The notes under the pieces: model-generated | The model's input: the letters and a program-made list of their open reading frames with translations, nothing else | What the model was told of the DNA's origin: nothing | Databases searched by the model: none | Assembly: GCA_963822705.1 (NCBI GenBank) | Contig: CAWGIX010000011.1 | Span: 186,001 to 250,000 of the forward strand | Length of the DNA stretch: 64,000 nucleotides | Direction: 5' to 3' | DNA from: CAVRQM01 sp963822705 | GTDB lineage: Bacteria > Pseudomonadota > Alphaproteobacteria > Acetobacterales > Acetobacteraceae | In this document: in pieces, positions 1 to 8,065 of the stretch | Numbering within the stretch: position 1 is the first letter of the stretch | Layout: each line of letters begins with the position of its first letter | Translations under genes and position numbers: made by a program

Positions 1-148
1 AGGTGGAGCTGCGAGCCGTAGACAGCCGTGCGCTGGAGGTCAGGGCTGCGGCGACCCGCACCCAGGCCGTTGCCGAAATCCGTGCTCTCGCGCGTCCGCT
101 GCCCCCTGGGTTCAGGTTCGATCGGCAGGAGGCATTGCGGAGGTCGCC

Positions 149-1546
149 TTACCGAGCGATCTCCTCCAGCGCCCGCCCGCGCGTCCGCGGGCCGAACAGG
201 CCCACCGAGAGTACGCAGACCAGCATGGCAAGACCGATGAACACGAACACGCCCGACGACCCGAAACGTCCCAGCAGCCAGGCAATGACGAAGCTCGTGA
301 ACACCGTGGAGAGCCGGCTGAACGAGTAGACAAAACCCACCGCGCGGGCGCGGATGCGGGTGGGGAACAGTTCGGACTGGTAGGAGTGATACGAGTACGA
401 CAGCAGGTTGTTGCAGAACGTGATGGCCATGCCGAGCAGCACCAGCGGCACCGGGTCGGTCTGCTGGGAGAACAGCAGCCCGGCCGCCGCCACCCCGCAG
501 CAGGCGGCGATGATCTGAAATTTCCGCTCGATGCGATCGGCAAAGAATAGGAACAGCAACGGCACGGTGGGGCTCGCCAGCGCGATCAGGAACGAATAGC
601 TCAGGCTGTGGATGAAGCTGGCGCCCTGCGAGGCCAAAAGCGCGGGCACCCAGTTGCCAAAGCCGTAAAAGCCGATCGCCTGGAACACGTTGAAGACCAG
701 CAGCATAATGGTGCGGCTGCGATACGCTTTCTGCCAGATTTCCGAAAAACGGGCCTTGACGGGGATTTCTTCCGGTTCCGGCGCAGGCTCCGGCAAGGGT
801 CTGCCGGCGGCGCGAACGACTTGCGCCTCCAGTACGGTGGTCACGTGATCGGCTTCGGCCGCGCGCCCGTGCAGTGCCAGCCAGCGCGGGCTTTCCGGCA
901 CCCGGCGCCGGATCCACCACACCAGCAAGGCCGCAATGGCCGGGAACGCCGCCACGAAACGCCAGCCCTCGATCCCGAACGGCGCGCGCGGCGTAAGCAA
1001 CCAGCTTAGCAGCGCCGCCGCCGGCACCGAGCAGAATTGCACGGCGTGGTTGACCGCAAACGCCCGGCCGCGCAGCGTTTTGGGCACCAGCTCCGAAATA
1101 TAGGCATCGATGGTGACCAGCTCGATGCCGATACCAACCCCGGCCAAGAATCGCCAGGCGTCAATGCCGAACGCGGTGCTGCGCGTGCTCATCACCAGCG
1201 TGTCGAGCGCATACCACAGCAACGAGAGCGTGAAGATCACGCGCCGGCCGAACAGGTCGGCGACCCTGCCGAAGGCGATGGTGCCGACGAACAACCCGGC
1301 AAAGGTCACGGCGGTGAAAATCGCCTGGTCGGTCATGCCGAGGAAGGCGGTAGGACTCGATCGAAAGATGCCGGCGCGGATCAGGCCCGGGCTGACATAG
1401 CCGGTCATCAGCAAGTCGTACAGCTCGAAAAACGCGCCGAGCGACAGCAGCACGACCAACGCCCAGACCGGTCGCGAAGCAGGGAGACGGTCGAGCCGGG
1501 CGGAGATCGTGGCGGGAATTGGGGCCGAAACGACGGTCACCGCCAC
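149..1546 (-). CDS. MFS transporter (sugar/organic acid:H+ symporter type)
   Basis: Inner-membrane major facilitator protein of about 465 residues, probably a proton-coupled importer of a sugar or organic acid. The sequence shows around 12 hydrophobic segments, an early FFELYDLLMTGY segment in the first helix, the loop motif GRVADLFGRR between TM2 and TM3, and RRRVPESPRW after TM6, which is characteristic of the sugar-porter/AAHS side of the superfamily. The GTG at 1546 is preferred because longer readings add a poorly structured N-terminus; a start further upstream (to about 1615) cannot be excluded. It stands upstream of two SDR genes on the same strand, with a 145-bp gap. The substrate cannot be named from sequence. 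Confidence 0.85.
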   Translation of the reverse strand: MAVTVVSAPIPATISARLDRLPASRPVWALVVLLSLGAFFELYDLLMTGYVSPGLIRAGIFRSSPTAFLGMTDQAIFTAVTFAGLFVGTIAFGRVADLFGRRVIFTLSLLWYALDTLVMSTRSTAFGIDAWRFLAGVGIGIELVTIDAYISELVPKTLRGRAFAVNHAVQFCSVPAAALLSWLLTPRAPFGIEGWRFVAAFPAIAALLVWWIRRRVPESPRWLALHGRAAEADHVTTVLEAQVVRAAGRPLPEPAPEPEEIPVKARFSEIWQKAYRSRTIMLLVFNVFQAIGFYGFGNWVPALLASQGASFIHSLSYSFLIALASPTVPLLFLFFADRIERKFQIIAACCGVAAAGLLFSQQTDPVPLVLLGMAITFCNNLLSYSYHSYQSELFPTRIRARAVGFVYSFSRLSTVFTSFVIAWLLGRFGSSGVFVFIGLAMLVCVLSVGLFGPRTRGRALEEIAR

Positions 1547-1691
1547 GTTTTGGACGCCGCGGCCCTGGCGGGGCAAGAGCACCACCCACGGCAAAAGCCG
1601 CCCACTGTCCGGCAAGTCTGGAAGTTGTTGCCGGACGCGCCTCCGTTCGGAGCTACTCCGCTGCCACTACGGTCTCGACCGGAAGGTCCGC

Positions 1692-2450
1692 TCAGGCGCG
1701 GATGCTGTAGCCCCCGTCCACCGGGATCGCCACGCCGGTCACGAAGTCCGAGGCGGCGGAGGCGAGGAACACCGCCACGCCGGCGAGATCGGCCGGCTGG
1801 CCCCAGCGGCCGGCCGGGGTGCGCGCCGTCGCCGACTCGAACAGGCCAGGCGTGAACGCGCGCGCGCCTTCGGTCATTTCCGTCTCGATCCAGCCGGGGA
1901 GTACGGCATTGACCTGGATGTTTTCCGCCGCCCACGCGGTGGCCAGCGCGCGTGCCAGTTGCACCACCCCACCCTTGCTCGCGGCATAGGCCGCCGCATA
2001 GGGCGCGCCGAACAGCGACAGGAGCGACCCGACCATCACGATCTTTCCGCCGCCGAGGCTGCGCATTTCGGGGTAGGCCGCCTGGCTGCAGAGCAGCGCG
2101 CCGGTCAGGTTGGTGTCGATCACGCGGCGCCACTCGGCCTCTTCCAGCGCCTCGGGGCGGATGCGCGCCGTGGTGCCCGCGTTGTTGACCAAGATATCCA
2201 GCCGGCCGAACCGGGCCACCGTGGCCGCCACCGCGCCGATGCAGTCGTCGCGCTGCGCCACGTCCGCCTGCACGAAGCGGGCGGCATCGCCGACCAACGC
2301 CTCCGCGGCGGCGCCCCGCGCGGCATCCCGTCCGGCCAGCATCACGCGGGCTCCGGCCGCGACGAGGCCCCGGGCCATGCCGAGCCCGATGCCCGCCGTG
2401 CCTCCGGTCACCAGTGCCACGCGATCGGCGAGGTCGAACGGGTTTCTCAC
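1692..2450 (-). CDS. SDR family NAD(P)-dependent oxidoreductase
   Basis: Classical short-chain dehydrogenase of 252 residues. It has the Rossmann motif TGGTAGIG near residue 15, the NNAG motif (VNNAGTT, about residue 90), and the catalytic Ser...YxxxK set (GSLLSLFGAPYAAAYAASKG, about residues 140-160), followed by the PG motif of the cofactor loop (VLPGWIETEM). The length and motif spacing match 3-oxoacyl-ACP reductase/gluconate 5-dehydrogenase-like enzymes. It lies 3 bp downstream of a second SDR on the same strand, so the two are probably co-transcribed. The substrate is unknown; a sugar or polyol oxidoreductase role is a guess from the neighbouring transporter. Confidence 0.9.
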   Translation of the reverse strand: MRNPFDLADRVALVTGGTAGIGLGMARGLVAAGARVMLAGRDAARGAAAEALVGDAARFVQADVAQRDDCIGAVAATVARFGRLDILVNNAGTTARIRPEALEEAEWRRVIDTNLTGALLCSQAAYPEMRSLGGGKIVMVGSLLSLFGAPYAAAYAASKGGVVQLARALATAWAAENIQVNAVLPGWIETEMTEGARAFTPGLFESATARTPAGRWGQPADLAGVAVFLASAASDFVTGVAIPVDGGYSIRA

Positions 2451-2453
2451 ATG

Positions 2454-3317
2454 CTATGCCAAAGCCCGAGCCACCAGCGCTTCGCTCTCGCGCCAGAGCC
2501 GTTCCGCGGCGGCTTCGTCGCGCGCCTGCGGGCGCGGGGTGGCGGGTCTGCTGCGGGCAAAATACTGACCCGACACGCCGGCCAGTTCGGGCGCGGTCGC
2601 CGCATAAAGTGAGGTGCGGGCACCCTGCTCGGGGCTGAGCAGGAACGGCTTTGCCAGGCGCCAGCCGAGCCCGAACAGGCCCCCTACATTGCCGAAACCG
2701 GACCCGACCAGGCCAGGATGCACACAGTTCGCGGTGACGCCAGGTGTCGGGCTCGCCGATCCGGGTGTTTGCAGCCGTTTCGCGAGCGCCAGGGTGAACA
2801 GGATGTTGGCCAGTTTTGACTGCGCATAGGCCCGCATCGCGCTCCAGCCGTTTTGCAACATCAGATCGTCCCAGTGCATGCGCCCGCGCTCATGCGCGGC
2901 CGACGCGACGGTGACGATCCGCGCCGCGGCACCGCGCTGCAACACCGGCAGCAACGCGCCCGTCAGTAGGAACGGGGCCAGATGGTTCACGGCAAAAATC
3001 AGCTCGTAGCCATCCTGTGAGACCTGCCGCCGAACGGTGATCAGGCCGGCATTGTTGACCAGGATGTCCAGTTTGTCGAACCGCCCCATGACCCGCTCGC
3101 CCAAATCGCGCACCGAATGCAGCGACGCAAAATCGGCGAGTTCGGTTCTGGGCGCGGCCCGTCCGGTCTGCTTGGCGATCCACCCGGCGGAGTCCGCCAG
3201 CCGTTCGCGCGAGCGCCCGACGATGATCAAGTCTGCGCCTGCGCGAAAAAGGCCGAGAGCGGTCCGGAGACCGATGCCTCCTGTAGCTCCGGTGACGAGG
3301 GCGGTCCTGCCGCCCAG
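2454..3317 (-). CDS. SDR family oxidoreductase without a clear start codon
   Basis: Short-chain dehydrogenase of the retinol dehydrogenase/WW-oxidoreductase-like subgroup: TGATGGIG Rossmann motif, VNNAG, a SAAHERG stretch, and a YAQSKLAN catalytic motif, with an ASPTPGVTANCVHPG segment after it. The cofactor-binding motif lies upstream of the first ATG, GTG or TTG in this frame (TTG at 3230), so a start at 3230 would remove the Rossmann fold. The only plausible in-frame start is a CTG at 3317, with a GGAG about 10 bases before it; otherwise the gene has lost its start through an indel. It follows the FecR-like gene (stop at 3335) on the same strand. The product is clear; the start is unresolved. 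Confidence 0.75.
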   Translation of the reverse strand: MGGRTALVTGATGGIGLRTALGLFRAGADLIIVGRSRERLADSAGWIAKQTGRAAPRTELADFASLHSVRDLGERVMGRFDKLDILVNNAGLITVRRQVSQDGYELIFAVNHLAPFLLTGALLPVLQRGAAARIVTVASAAHERGRMHWDDLMLQNGWSAMRAYAQSKLANILFTLALAKRLQTPGSASPTPGVTANCVHPGLVGSGFGNVGGLFGLGWRLAKPFLLSPEQGARTSLYAATAPELAGVSGQYFARSRPATPRPQARDEAAAERLWRESEALVARALA

Positions 3318-3334
3318 GTGCGGAGCTCTCCGTG

Positions 3335-6016
3335 TTACGGCGGCCAGGGGCGCCGGCCTCCGGGGGCGGCGCGCTCTGCCGGAGCAGGGCGGGGCGCGCC
3401 ATAATGCGGTTGCGGTGCGGGCGCAGCGTAGTGTGGCTGCGGCATTTGATACCGCGGTTCGGGCCTTTGGTACTGCGGCTGGGCCTGCTCGAAGCGTTGC
3501 TGCGGGGCCTGATAGCGTGGCGTCGGCGCCTGCGCTCGCGGCTGGGACTGTTCGTAGCGTTGCTGCGGGGCCTGATAGCGTGGCGTCGGCGCCTGCGCTC
3601 GCGGCTGGGACTGTTCGTAGCGTTGCTGCGGGGCCTGATAGCGTGGCGTCGGCGCCTGCGCTCGCGGCTGGGACTGTTCGTAGCGTTGCTGCGGAGCCTG
3701 ATAGCGCGGCGTCGGCGCTTGCGCTCGCGGCTGGGACTGTTCGTAGCGTTGCTGCGGGGCTTGATAGCGCGGCGTCTCCGGCAGCTGCCGTGCTTGCGGC
3801 ATGGTGGGGCGGGATGTCTCGAGACCTCGCTGCGGATTCGCAAAGTTATGTTCCGGGTTGGCGAGGGTCGCGCCACCACGATTGGGCTGCGCCTCGGGGC
3901 GGTTCGTCAGGTTGCCCGCAGTGGATGGGGTGCGACCGATGCGCGGCGCTGCGGTCTCGGCGGGGGTGCGCAGCGGCGGCAGGCCAGAGCGCCCGACAGC
4001 CGCGGCGCCCTCGCGCGAGGTTAGCGCGGGGCCCGGCGCACTATGGCCCGCCATGGTCCGAGTTTCGTTCGCGGTTGGGTTTGCCTCGCGGGCGCCGAGG
4101 GCCGGGCCGGAGGCATTTTGGGCACGGGGCGTGATCGCCGGGCCGGGCGCACCCGCACCGGCATGGGTGCTCACTCCATGCGCGCGCAGGGCCGGTAAGC
4201 CGGTCTGGCCGCGTTCGGCTTCCTGTATCCTGTTGGGGGACGTGGTGGCGTTCGGCTCGCGGGCCGCCGGGGGCGTGGCGAGACCCGTCCGGGTTTCCGC
4301 CGGCCGGTTTGCCGCAGGTTCCCGCGCTGCGGGCTCAGCGGTTCGCGGCAGGGCGGCCTCGCGTGAGCCGGCCGGCTCACGTGCCGCGGTGTTGCCGCCC
4401 GGCGTGCGCAGCGGCACTGCGCCATGCCGATCGACCTGCGCAACCGCTGGTCCCGGGGCAGATGCGTGCCTGGCTTCGGCCGCATCCGGCAGACCTAGCC
4501 GCTGCGCCACCGCCGGGGTCACGCCCGCCGTATGGGCGGTAGGTGAGGGCATGGCATTGATGCTGTGAGCCTGGGCGAATTGCTGGGACGAGAACGGCTG
4601 CTGGTGGCCGGCGATACGCTCCGAATTAACCATGGCGGAGGTGGGAACGACGGTCGATCCCCTGGCTGCATTGGCAAAATTGTTGATGGTGGTGTTGTGG
4701 ATGCTGTTGTTGTTATAGGTGATGTTGTTGATGTTCACCACGTTGGTGCGGTTCACCTCATGGAAATAGCGTGGACCGCCGCCGAACCAGGGGCGGAACG
4801 GCTCGCCCCAGCCCAGCGGGCACCAGCCCACCGAGGCGAACCCGAACCCGTGGCCAAAACCGAACCCGAATCCCACGCCGACACCAATCGAAAATCCGGC
4901 GCCGAAACCGAAGAAGCTCACCAGTGCCGGCGCATATACCGGCTCGAAATAGGTCGGCTCGACTAGCACCGGAGCCGCCACTACGGGCTCGTAGTAGGTC
5001 GGCGCCCATGCCCAACCCTGGTCATCGTCAACCCAGCGGCCGTAGTGGAAGGGCGCGTAGCCCCAGGGTTCGTTGTCGATCCAGGTCCAGCCCCAGGGGG
5101 CGACATAGGCCCACCGGCCGTCACGATAGGGCACCCAGTCGCGATCCACGTGCGGATGCCAGATTCGACCGTATTTCGGGCTGTCGTCCCAGGTGCCGTA
5201 TTCCGCGAGCTGCCGCGCACCCGGCATTCGGCGCACCGAGGGGGGAGCGGCTTGCGCGGAAGCGGTAGCCGTTGCGGTGGCGTGGGCGGTAACCGTCGCC
5301 TCGGCGGTGGTCGTTGTGGCGGCCGACAACTCGGTCTGCAAAAAGGCGTCGCGCACCGCCGGTCCGGTGGTGCCACGGAACGGGTCGGCATCGGTCCCGG
5401 TACCGGTGATGGTGGCGGTCTCTCCCGGCTGCACGGACACGGCAAGATTGTCGCCCGTGACCTGCGCCGCCCCGTCGATGACCGTGACGGTGGTCGGGGT
5501 CTGGGTGTCGCCGGCGGCGATCTCGTACTCGCCGGCTGTGGTCATGCTGACGCTGCCGCGCGGCGTCCGTACCGTGTAGGAGTCGCCGGGGACCAGATCC
5601 TGGAGCCGCAAAAACGTCTCGCCCTGCGCTTGCGTGGCAACCAATACGTTGGGGTCGAGCTGGTCTATGTCGAGCTCGGTGGTGCTGGCCAGATCGATGC
5701 GGCTCGCCGACACCTCGATGGAGGCGGTCGCCCCCGGCTCGGTCCACAGCGCGCCGCCGGTGGCGATCGGGTAGTTGACGGTCGCCGGATCCCAGTGGTC
5801 CTCACCCGCGGTGTGGAACGAAACGGTACCGGAAATGCTGGCCAGGCGCGCCACCCTGGTCGGCGGGTTGACGGTCTGCTCGGGCTCGGTCGGAGTGGCG
5901 GCGGCGGTCGCGGTGGCGGTTGCCGTCTGAGCACGCGCCTGCACCACCGGTGCCAGGACAAGGCTGCCGGCCGCAATCGCGGCGGCAACGTGCGAAAGAT
6001 GACGGGCGGTAAGCAT
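3335..6016 (-). CDS. FecR-domain / DUF6600 secreted protein with C-terminal tandem repeats
   Basis: Exported protein of 893 residues. Order: Sec signal peptide (residues 1-30, ending VQARAQ); a FecR-like domain (about 55-205, beginning VARLASISGTVSF); a DUF6600-type Trp/Tyr-rich block (about 285-335, WHPHVDRDW, GWTWIDNEPWGYAPFHYG); a Gly/Phe-rich stretch of GFG repeats; a long Ala/Pro/Arg-rich low-complexity region; and at least four near-identical 21-residue repeats (APTPRYQAPQQRYEQSQPRA) before a Pro/Gln-rich tail. There is no transmembrane anchor after the signal peptide, so it is periplasmic or surface-exposed. DUF6600 proteins are of unknown function; a cell-envelope scaffold is inference. 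Its own promoter probably lies in the gap up to the YdcF gene. Confidence 0.85.
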   Translation of the reverse strand: MLTARHLSHVAAAIAAGSLVLAPVVQARAQTATATATAAATPTEPEQTVNPPTRVARLASISGTVSFHTAGEDHWDPATVNYPIATGGALWTEPGATASIEVSASRIDLASTTELDIDQLDPNVLVATQAQGETFLRLQDLVPGDSYTVRTPRGSVSMTTAGEYEIAAGDTQTPTTVTVIDGAAQVTGDNLAVSVQPGETATITGTGTDADPFRGTTGPAVRDAFLQTELSAATTTTAEATVTAHATATATASAQAAPPSVRRMPGARQLAEYGTWDDSPKYGRIWHPHVDRDWVPYRDGRWAYVAPWGWTWIDNEPWGYAPFHYGRWVDDDQGWAWAPTYYEPVVAAPVLVEPTYFEPVYAPALVSFFGFGAGFSIGVGVGFGFGFGHGFGFASVGWCPLGWGEPFRPWFGGGPRYFHEVNRTNVVNINNITYNNNSIHNTTINNFANAARGSTVVPTSAMVNSERIAGHQQPFSSQQFAQAHSINAMPSPTAHTAGVTPAVAQRLGLPDAAEARHASAPGPAVAQVDRHGAVPLRTPGGNTAAREPAGSREAALPRTAEPAAREPAANRPAETRTGLATPPAAREPNATTSPNRIQEAERGQTGLPALRAHGVSTHAGAGAPGPAITPRAQNASGPALGAREANPTANETRTMAGHSAPGPALTSREGAAAVGRSGLPPLRTPAETAAPRIGRTPSTAGNLTNRPEAQPNRGGATLANPEHNFANPQRGLETSRPTMPQARQLPETPRYQAPQQRYEQSQPRAQAPTPRYQAPQQRYEQSQPRAQAPTPRYQAPQQRYEQSQPRAQAPTPRYQAPQQRYEQSQPRAQAPTPRYQAPQQRFEQAQPQYQRPEPRYQMPQPHYAAPAPQPHYGAPRPAPAERAAPGGRRPWPP
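3494..3778 (-). repeat. 63-bp in-frame tandem repeat, about 4.5 copies
   Basis: Units begin at 3494, 3557, 3620, 3683 and 3746, exactly 63 bp apart, each starting GCGTTGCTGCGG on the plus strand. The copies are nearly identical at the DNA level (one GGAGCC variant and a few T/C changes), including synonymous positions, which points to recent expansion. They encode 21-residue Pro/Gln/Arg/Tyr-rich units in the tail of the FecR/DUF6600 protein. Copy number is likely to vary between strains. Confidence 0.95.
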
Positions 6017-6124
6017 TTCGATCTACCTATGCTCAGCAGGCAAAGGCCTGCCGTAAGTGCAGTGAACGAAAACAAAGATGCGCCTGTTTCCGGCCCGCTC
6101 AATCACCTCGCTGGTTACCAAGTG

Positions 6125-6901
6125 CTACGATGAATTGCAGTCGCGCACCGGAATGACATGCGGCCGTATGGTAAGCCGGCAGGCGAGCAGGCCCAGCCAT
6201 TCATGGGCTGCCACGTCCAGGCCGGCGATGCGCTCGCCGGGAGCCTCGAACCAGCGCAGACCGCTGCGGCGGGTCCGGTACGCAACCGCCCAGGGCTGCA
6301 GGTTCCAGCCGAGCGCCGCAAAAATCCGCAACGCCCGCGGCATGTGCAGCGCAGAGGTCACCAGCAGCCACACCTCCCCCGGCGCCGGCACGACCATCTT
6401 TCGCGTCAGCGCCGCGTTCTCCCAAGTGGTGCGCGATGCGCTTTCGTAGACGACCCGGGCCTCCGGCACACCCAGCGCGTCGAACAGCCGCCGCGCCTGC
6501 TCCGCCTCGCTGGTCTGTCGACGCAGCAGGCGGCCCGAGCCGCCGGTGAAGACGATGCGGGCCTCCGGATAGCGACGCGCCAGCACCACCGCCTCGGTCA
6601 TGCGCTCGGCCGCGGCGTTCAGAGCGGTCATCTGTCGGTCGGCGGACACGTCCTCGCGCACCGCGCCGCCAAGGACCAGGATGCCATCGACGCGGGGCGG
6701 ATCGGGCGGCCGCGGCACCGCCTCCTCCAGCGGCCGCGCAGCCCACTGGTTGATGGGCAAAACCACGATCGCCAGCAGGCCGCCGACGCCGACCCAGGCC
6801 AGCGCGGCACTATGGAGCAGCAATCCGGCAGCGGCGCAGAGCAGCAGCAGCAGGCTCGGCTGTAAGAGCAGGCCCAGCAGCTTGGCGATGGAGAAGCCCA
6901 T
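6125..6901 (-). CDS. YdcF family protein (DUF218, ElyC/SanA-like)
   Basis: Membrane protein of 258 residues with two N-terminal transmembrane helices (about 8-28 and 35-55) and a DUF218 domain from about residue 72 (DGILVLGGAVRED, FTGGSGRL, ESASRTTWENA, LVTSALHMPRA). The order of these motifs is that of the YdcF/ElyC family, whose members act in envelope biogenesis; the exact reaction is not established for most. The gene stands alone on the minus strand. Its start faces the sugar ABC operon across a 130-bp divergent promoter region (6902-7031). Confidence 0.9.
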   Translation of the reverse strand: MGFSIAKLLGLLLQPSLLLLLCAAAGLLLHSAALAWVGVGGLLAIVVLPINQWAARPLEEAVPRPPDPPRVDGILVLGGAVREDVSADRQMTALNAAAERMTEAVVLARRYPEARIVFTGGSGRLLRRQTSEAEQARRLFDALGVPEARVVYESASRTTWENAALTRKMVVPAPGEVWLLVTSALHMPRALRIFAALGWNLQPWAVAYRTRRSGLRWFEAPGERIAGLDVAAHEWLGLLACRLTIRPHVIPVRDCNSS

Positions 6902-7031
6902 GGGCGCCGCATCCGGCTTGCGATCAGGGCGCTAGGGTGCCGCTGAAAAACGTTTGTTGCCAACGGGTCGGCAGGTCGGCACAATTGACTGACAAACAAA
7001 CCGCAAACGGGCGGACAAGGGAGCGAACACG

Positions 7032-8063
7032 ATGGCGGACCAAAACACCAAACGTCGCGACATGCTGCTGGCCGGAGCCGGGGCGGCTCTCCTCGGCGGC
7101 CTGGGCATCAGCCCGGCCCTCGCGCAGGAGATGGCCAAGGACACCGGCCGCAGCACAAAACCCCTGAAGGCCGCATTCTCCAACGCAGGGCTCCAGGCCA
7201 CCTGGTGCGCCCAGGGCAAGCAGGCGGCGGAAGCCTGGGGCAAGCTGTACAACGTCGACGTGACCTGGTTCGACGGCGAGCTGAACGCCACCAAGCAGCG
7301 CAGCGCCATCGACGACATGGCCAGCCAGACCTGGGATTTCGTCGCCATTCAGGCGTTCGGCATCGGCACGCTGACAGCACCGGTGAAGAAGATGATCGAT
7401 GCCGGCATTCCGGTGATCGACATGGACACGCTGATTGCCCCGCTCGACAGCATCGACGTGCACAGCTTTTTGGCCCCGGACAACGAGTTCATGGGCGCCA
7501 GCGTGACCCAGGCGCTGATGGACGCGATCGACGGCAAGGGCATCGTGACGATGACGCAAGGGGCGCTGGGCCATACCGGCGCTCAGGGCCGCGCGCGCGG
7601 TTTTCACAGCATAGTCAAGAAATACCCGAACGTGCAGGTGGTGGACGAGCAGCCGGCCGACTGGGACGTGACCAAGGTGGCGCGGATCTGGGAGACGCTG
7701 CTGACCAAGTACCCGAAAATCGACGCCGCTTATTTCCACAACGACGACATGGCGCTGGCCGCGTACAACGTAATGAAGGCGCAGAACCGCACCGAGATCA
7801 AGATCGGCGGCTGCGATGCGATGCCGCCGGCGCTGGCCGCCGTGAGCGACGGGCGCATGCTGGCCACCGTGCGCAATCCGTCCTGCCGCATCCATGGCGG
7901 CGCCATCGTCGCCGGCGTGGCGGCGGTGGCGGGCGGCGAGAAGACCAGCACCGACAACAAGATCGGTGTCGGCATCCCGAAAAACATCGTCACCGACGGG
8001 CCGGTGGTCACCAAAAACAACGCGCCCGGGATGATGTGGATGGAGAGCCATTTTTTGATCTGA
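7032..8063 (+). CDS. Sugar ABC transporter substrate-binding protein (RbsB-like)
   Basis: Periplasmic binding protein of 343 residues, type I fold (peripla_BP_4 class). The N-terminus has a twin-arginine-like signal (KRRDMLLAGAGAALLGG, cleavage after LAQ about residue 33). The mature part shows a KPLKAAFSNAG first strand, IDDMASQTWDFVAIQ, PVIDMDT, and the late YFHNDDMALAAYNVM segment typical of sugar binders. ATG at 7032 is preceded by a purine-rich AGGGAG about 8 bases upstream. It is first in a three-gene importer operon with the ATPase and permease. The substrate is unknown; pentose, inositol or another polyol would fit the family. Confidence 0.92.
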   Translation: MADQNTKRRDMLLAGAGAALLGGLGISPALAQEMAKDTGRSTKPLKAAFSNAGLQATWCAQGKQAAEAWGKLYNVDVTWFDGELNATKQRSAIDDMASQTWDFVAIQAFGIGTLTAPVKKMIDAGIPVIDMDTLIAPLDSIDVHSFLAPDNEFMGASVTQALMDAIDGKGIVTMTQGALGHTGAQGRARGFHSIVKKYPNVQVVDEQPADWDVTKVARIWETLLTKYPKIDAAYFHNDDMALAAYNVMKAQNRTEIKIGGCDAMPPALAAVSDGRMLATVRNPSCRIHGGAIVAGVAAVAGGEKTSTDNKIGVGIPKNIVTDGPVVTKNNAPGMMWMESHFLI

Positions 8064-8065
8064 CG

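Noticed and set aside
3494..3778. Regularly spaced repeats that could suggest a CRISPR array
   Set aside because: The units are directly abutting 63-bp in-frame coding repeats with no unique spacers and no cas genes.
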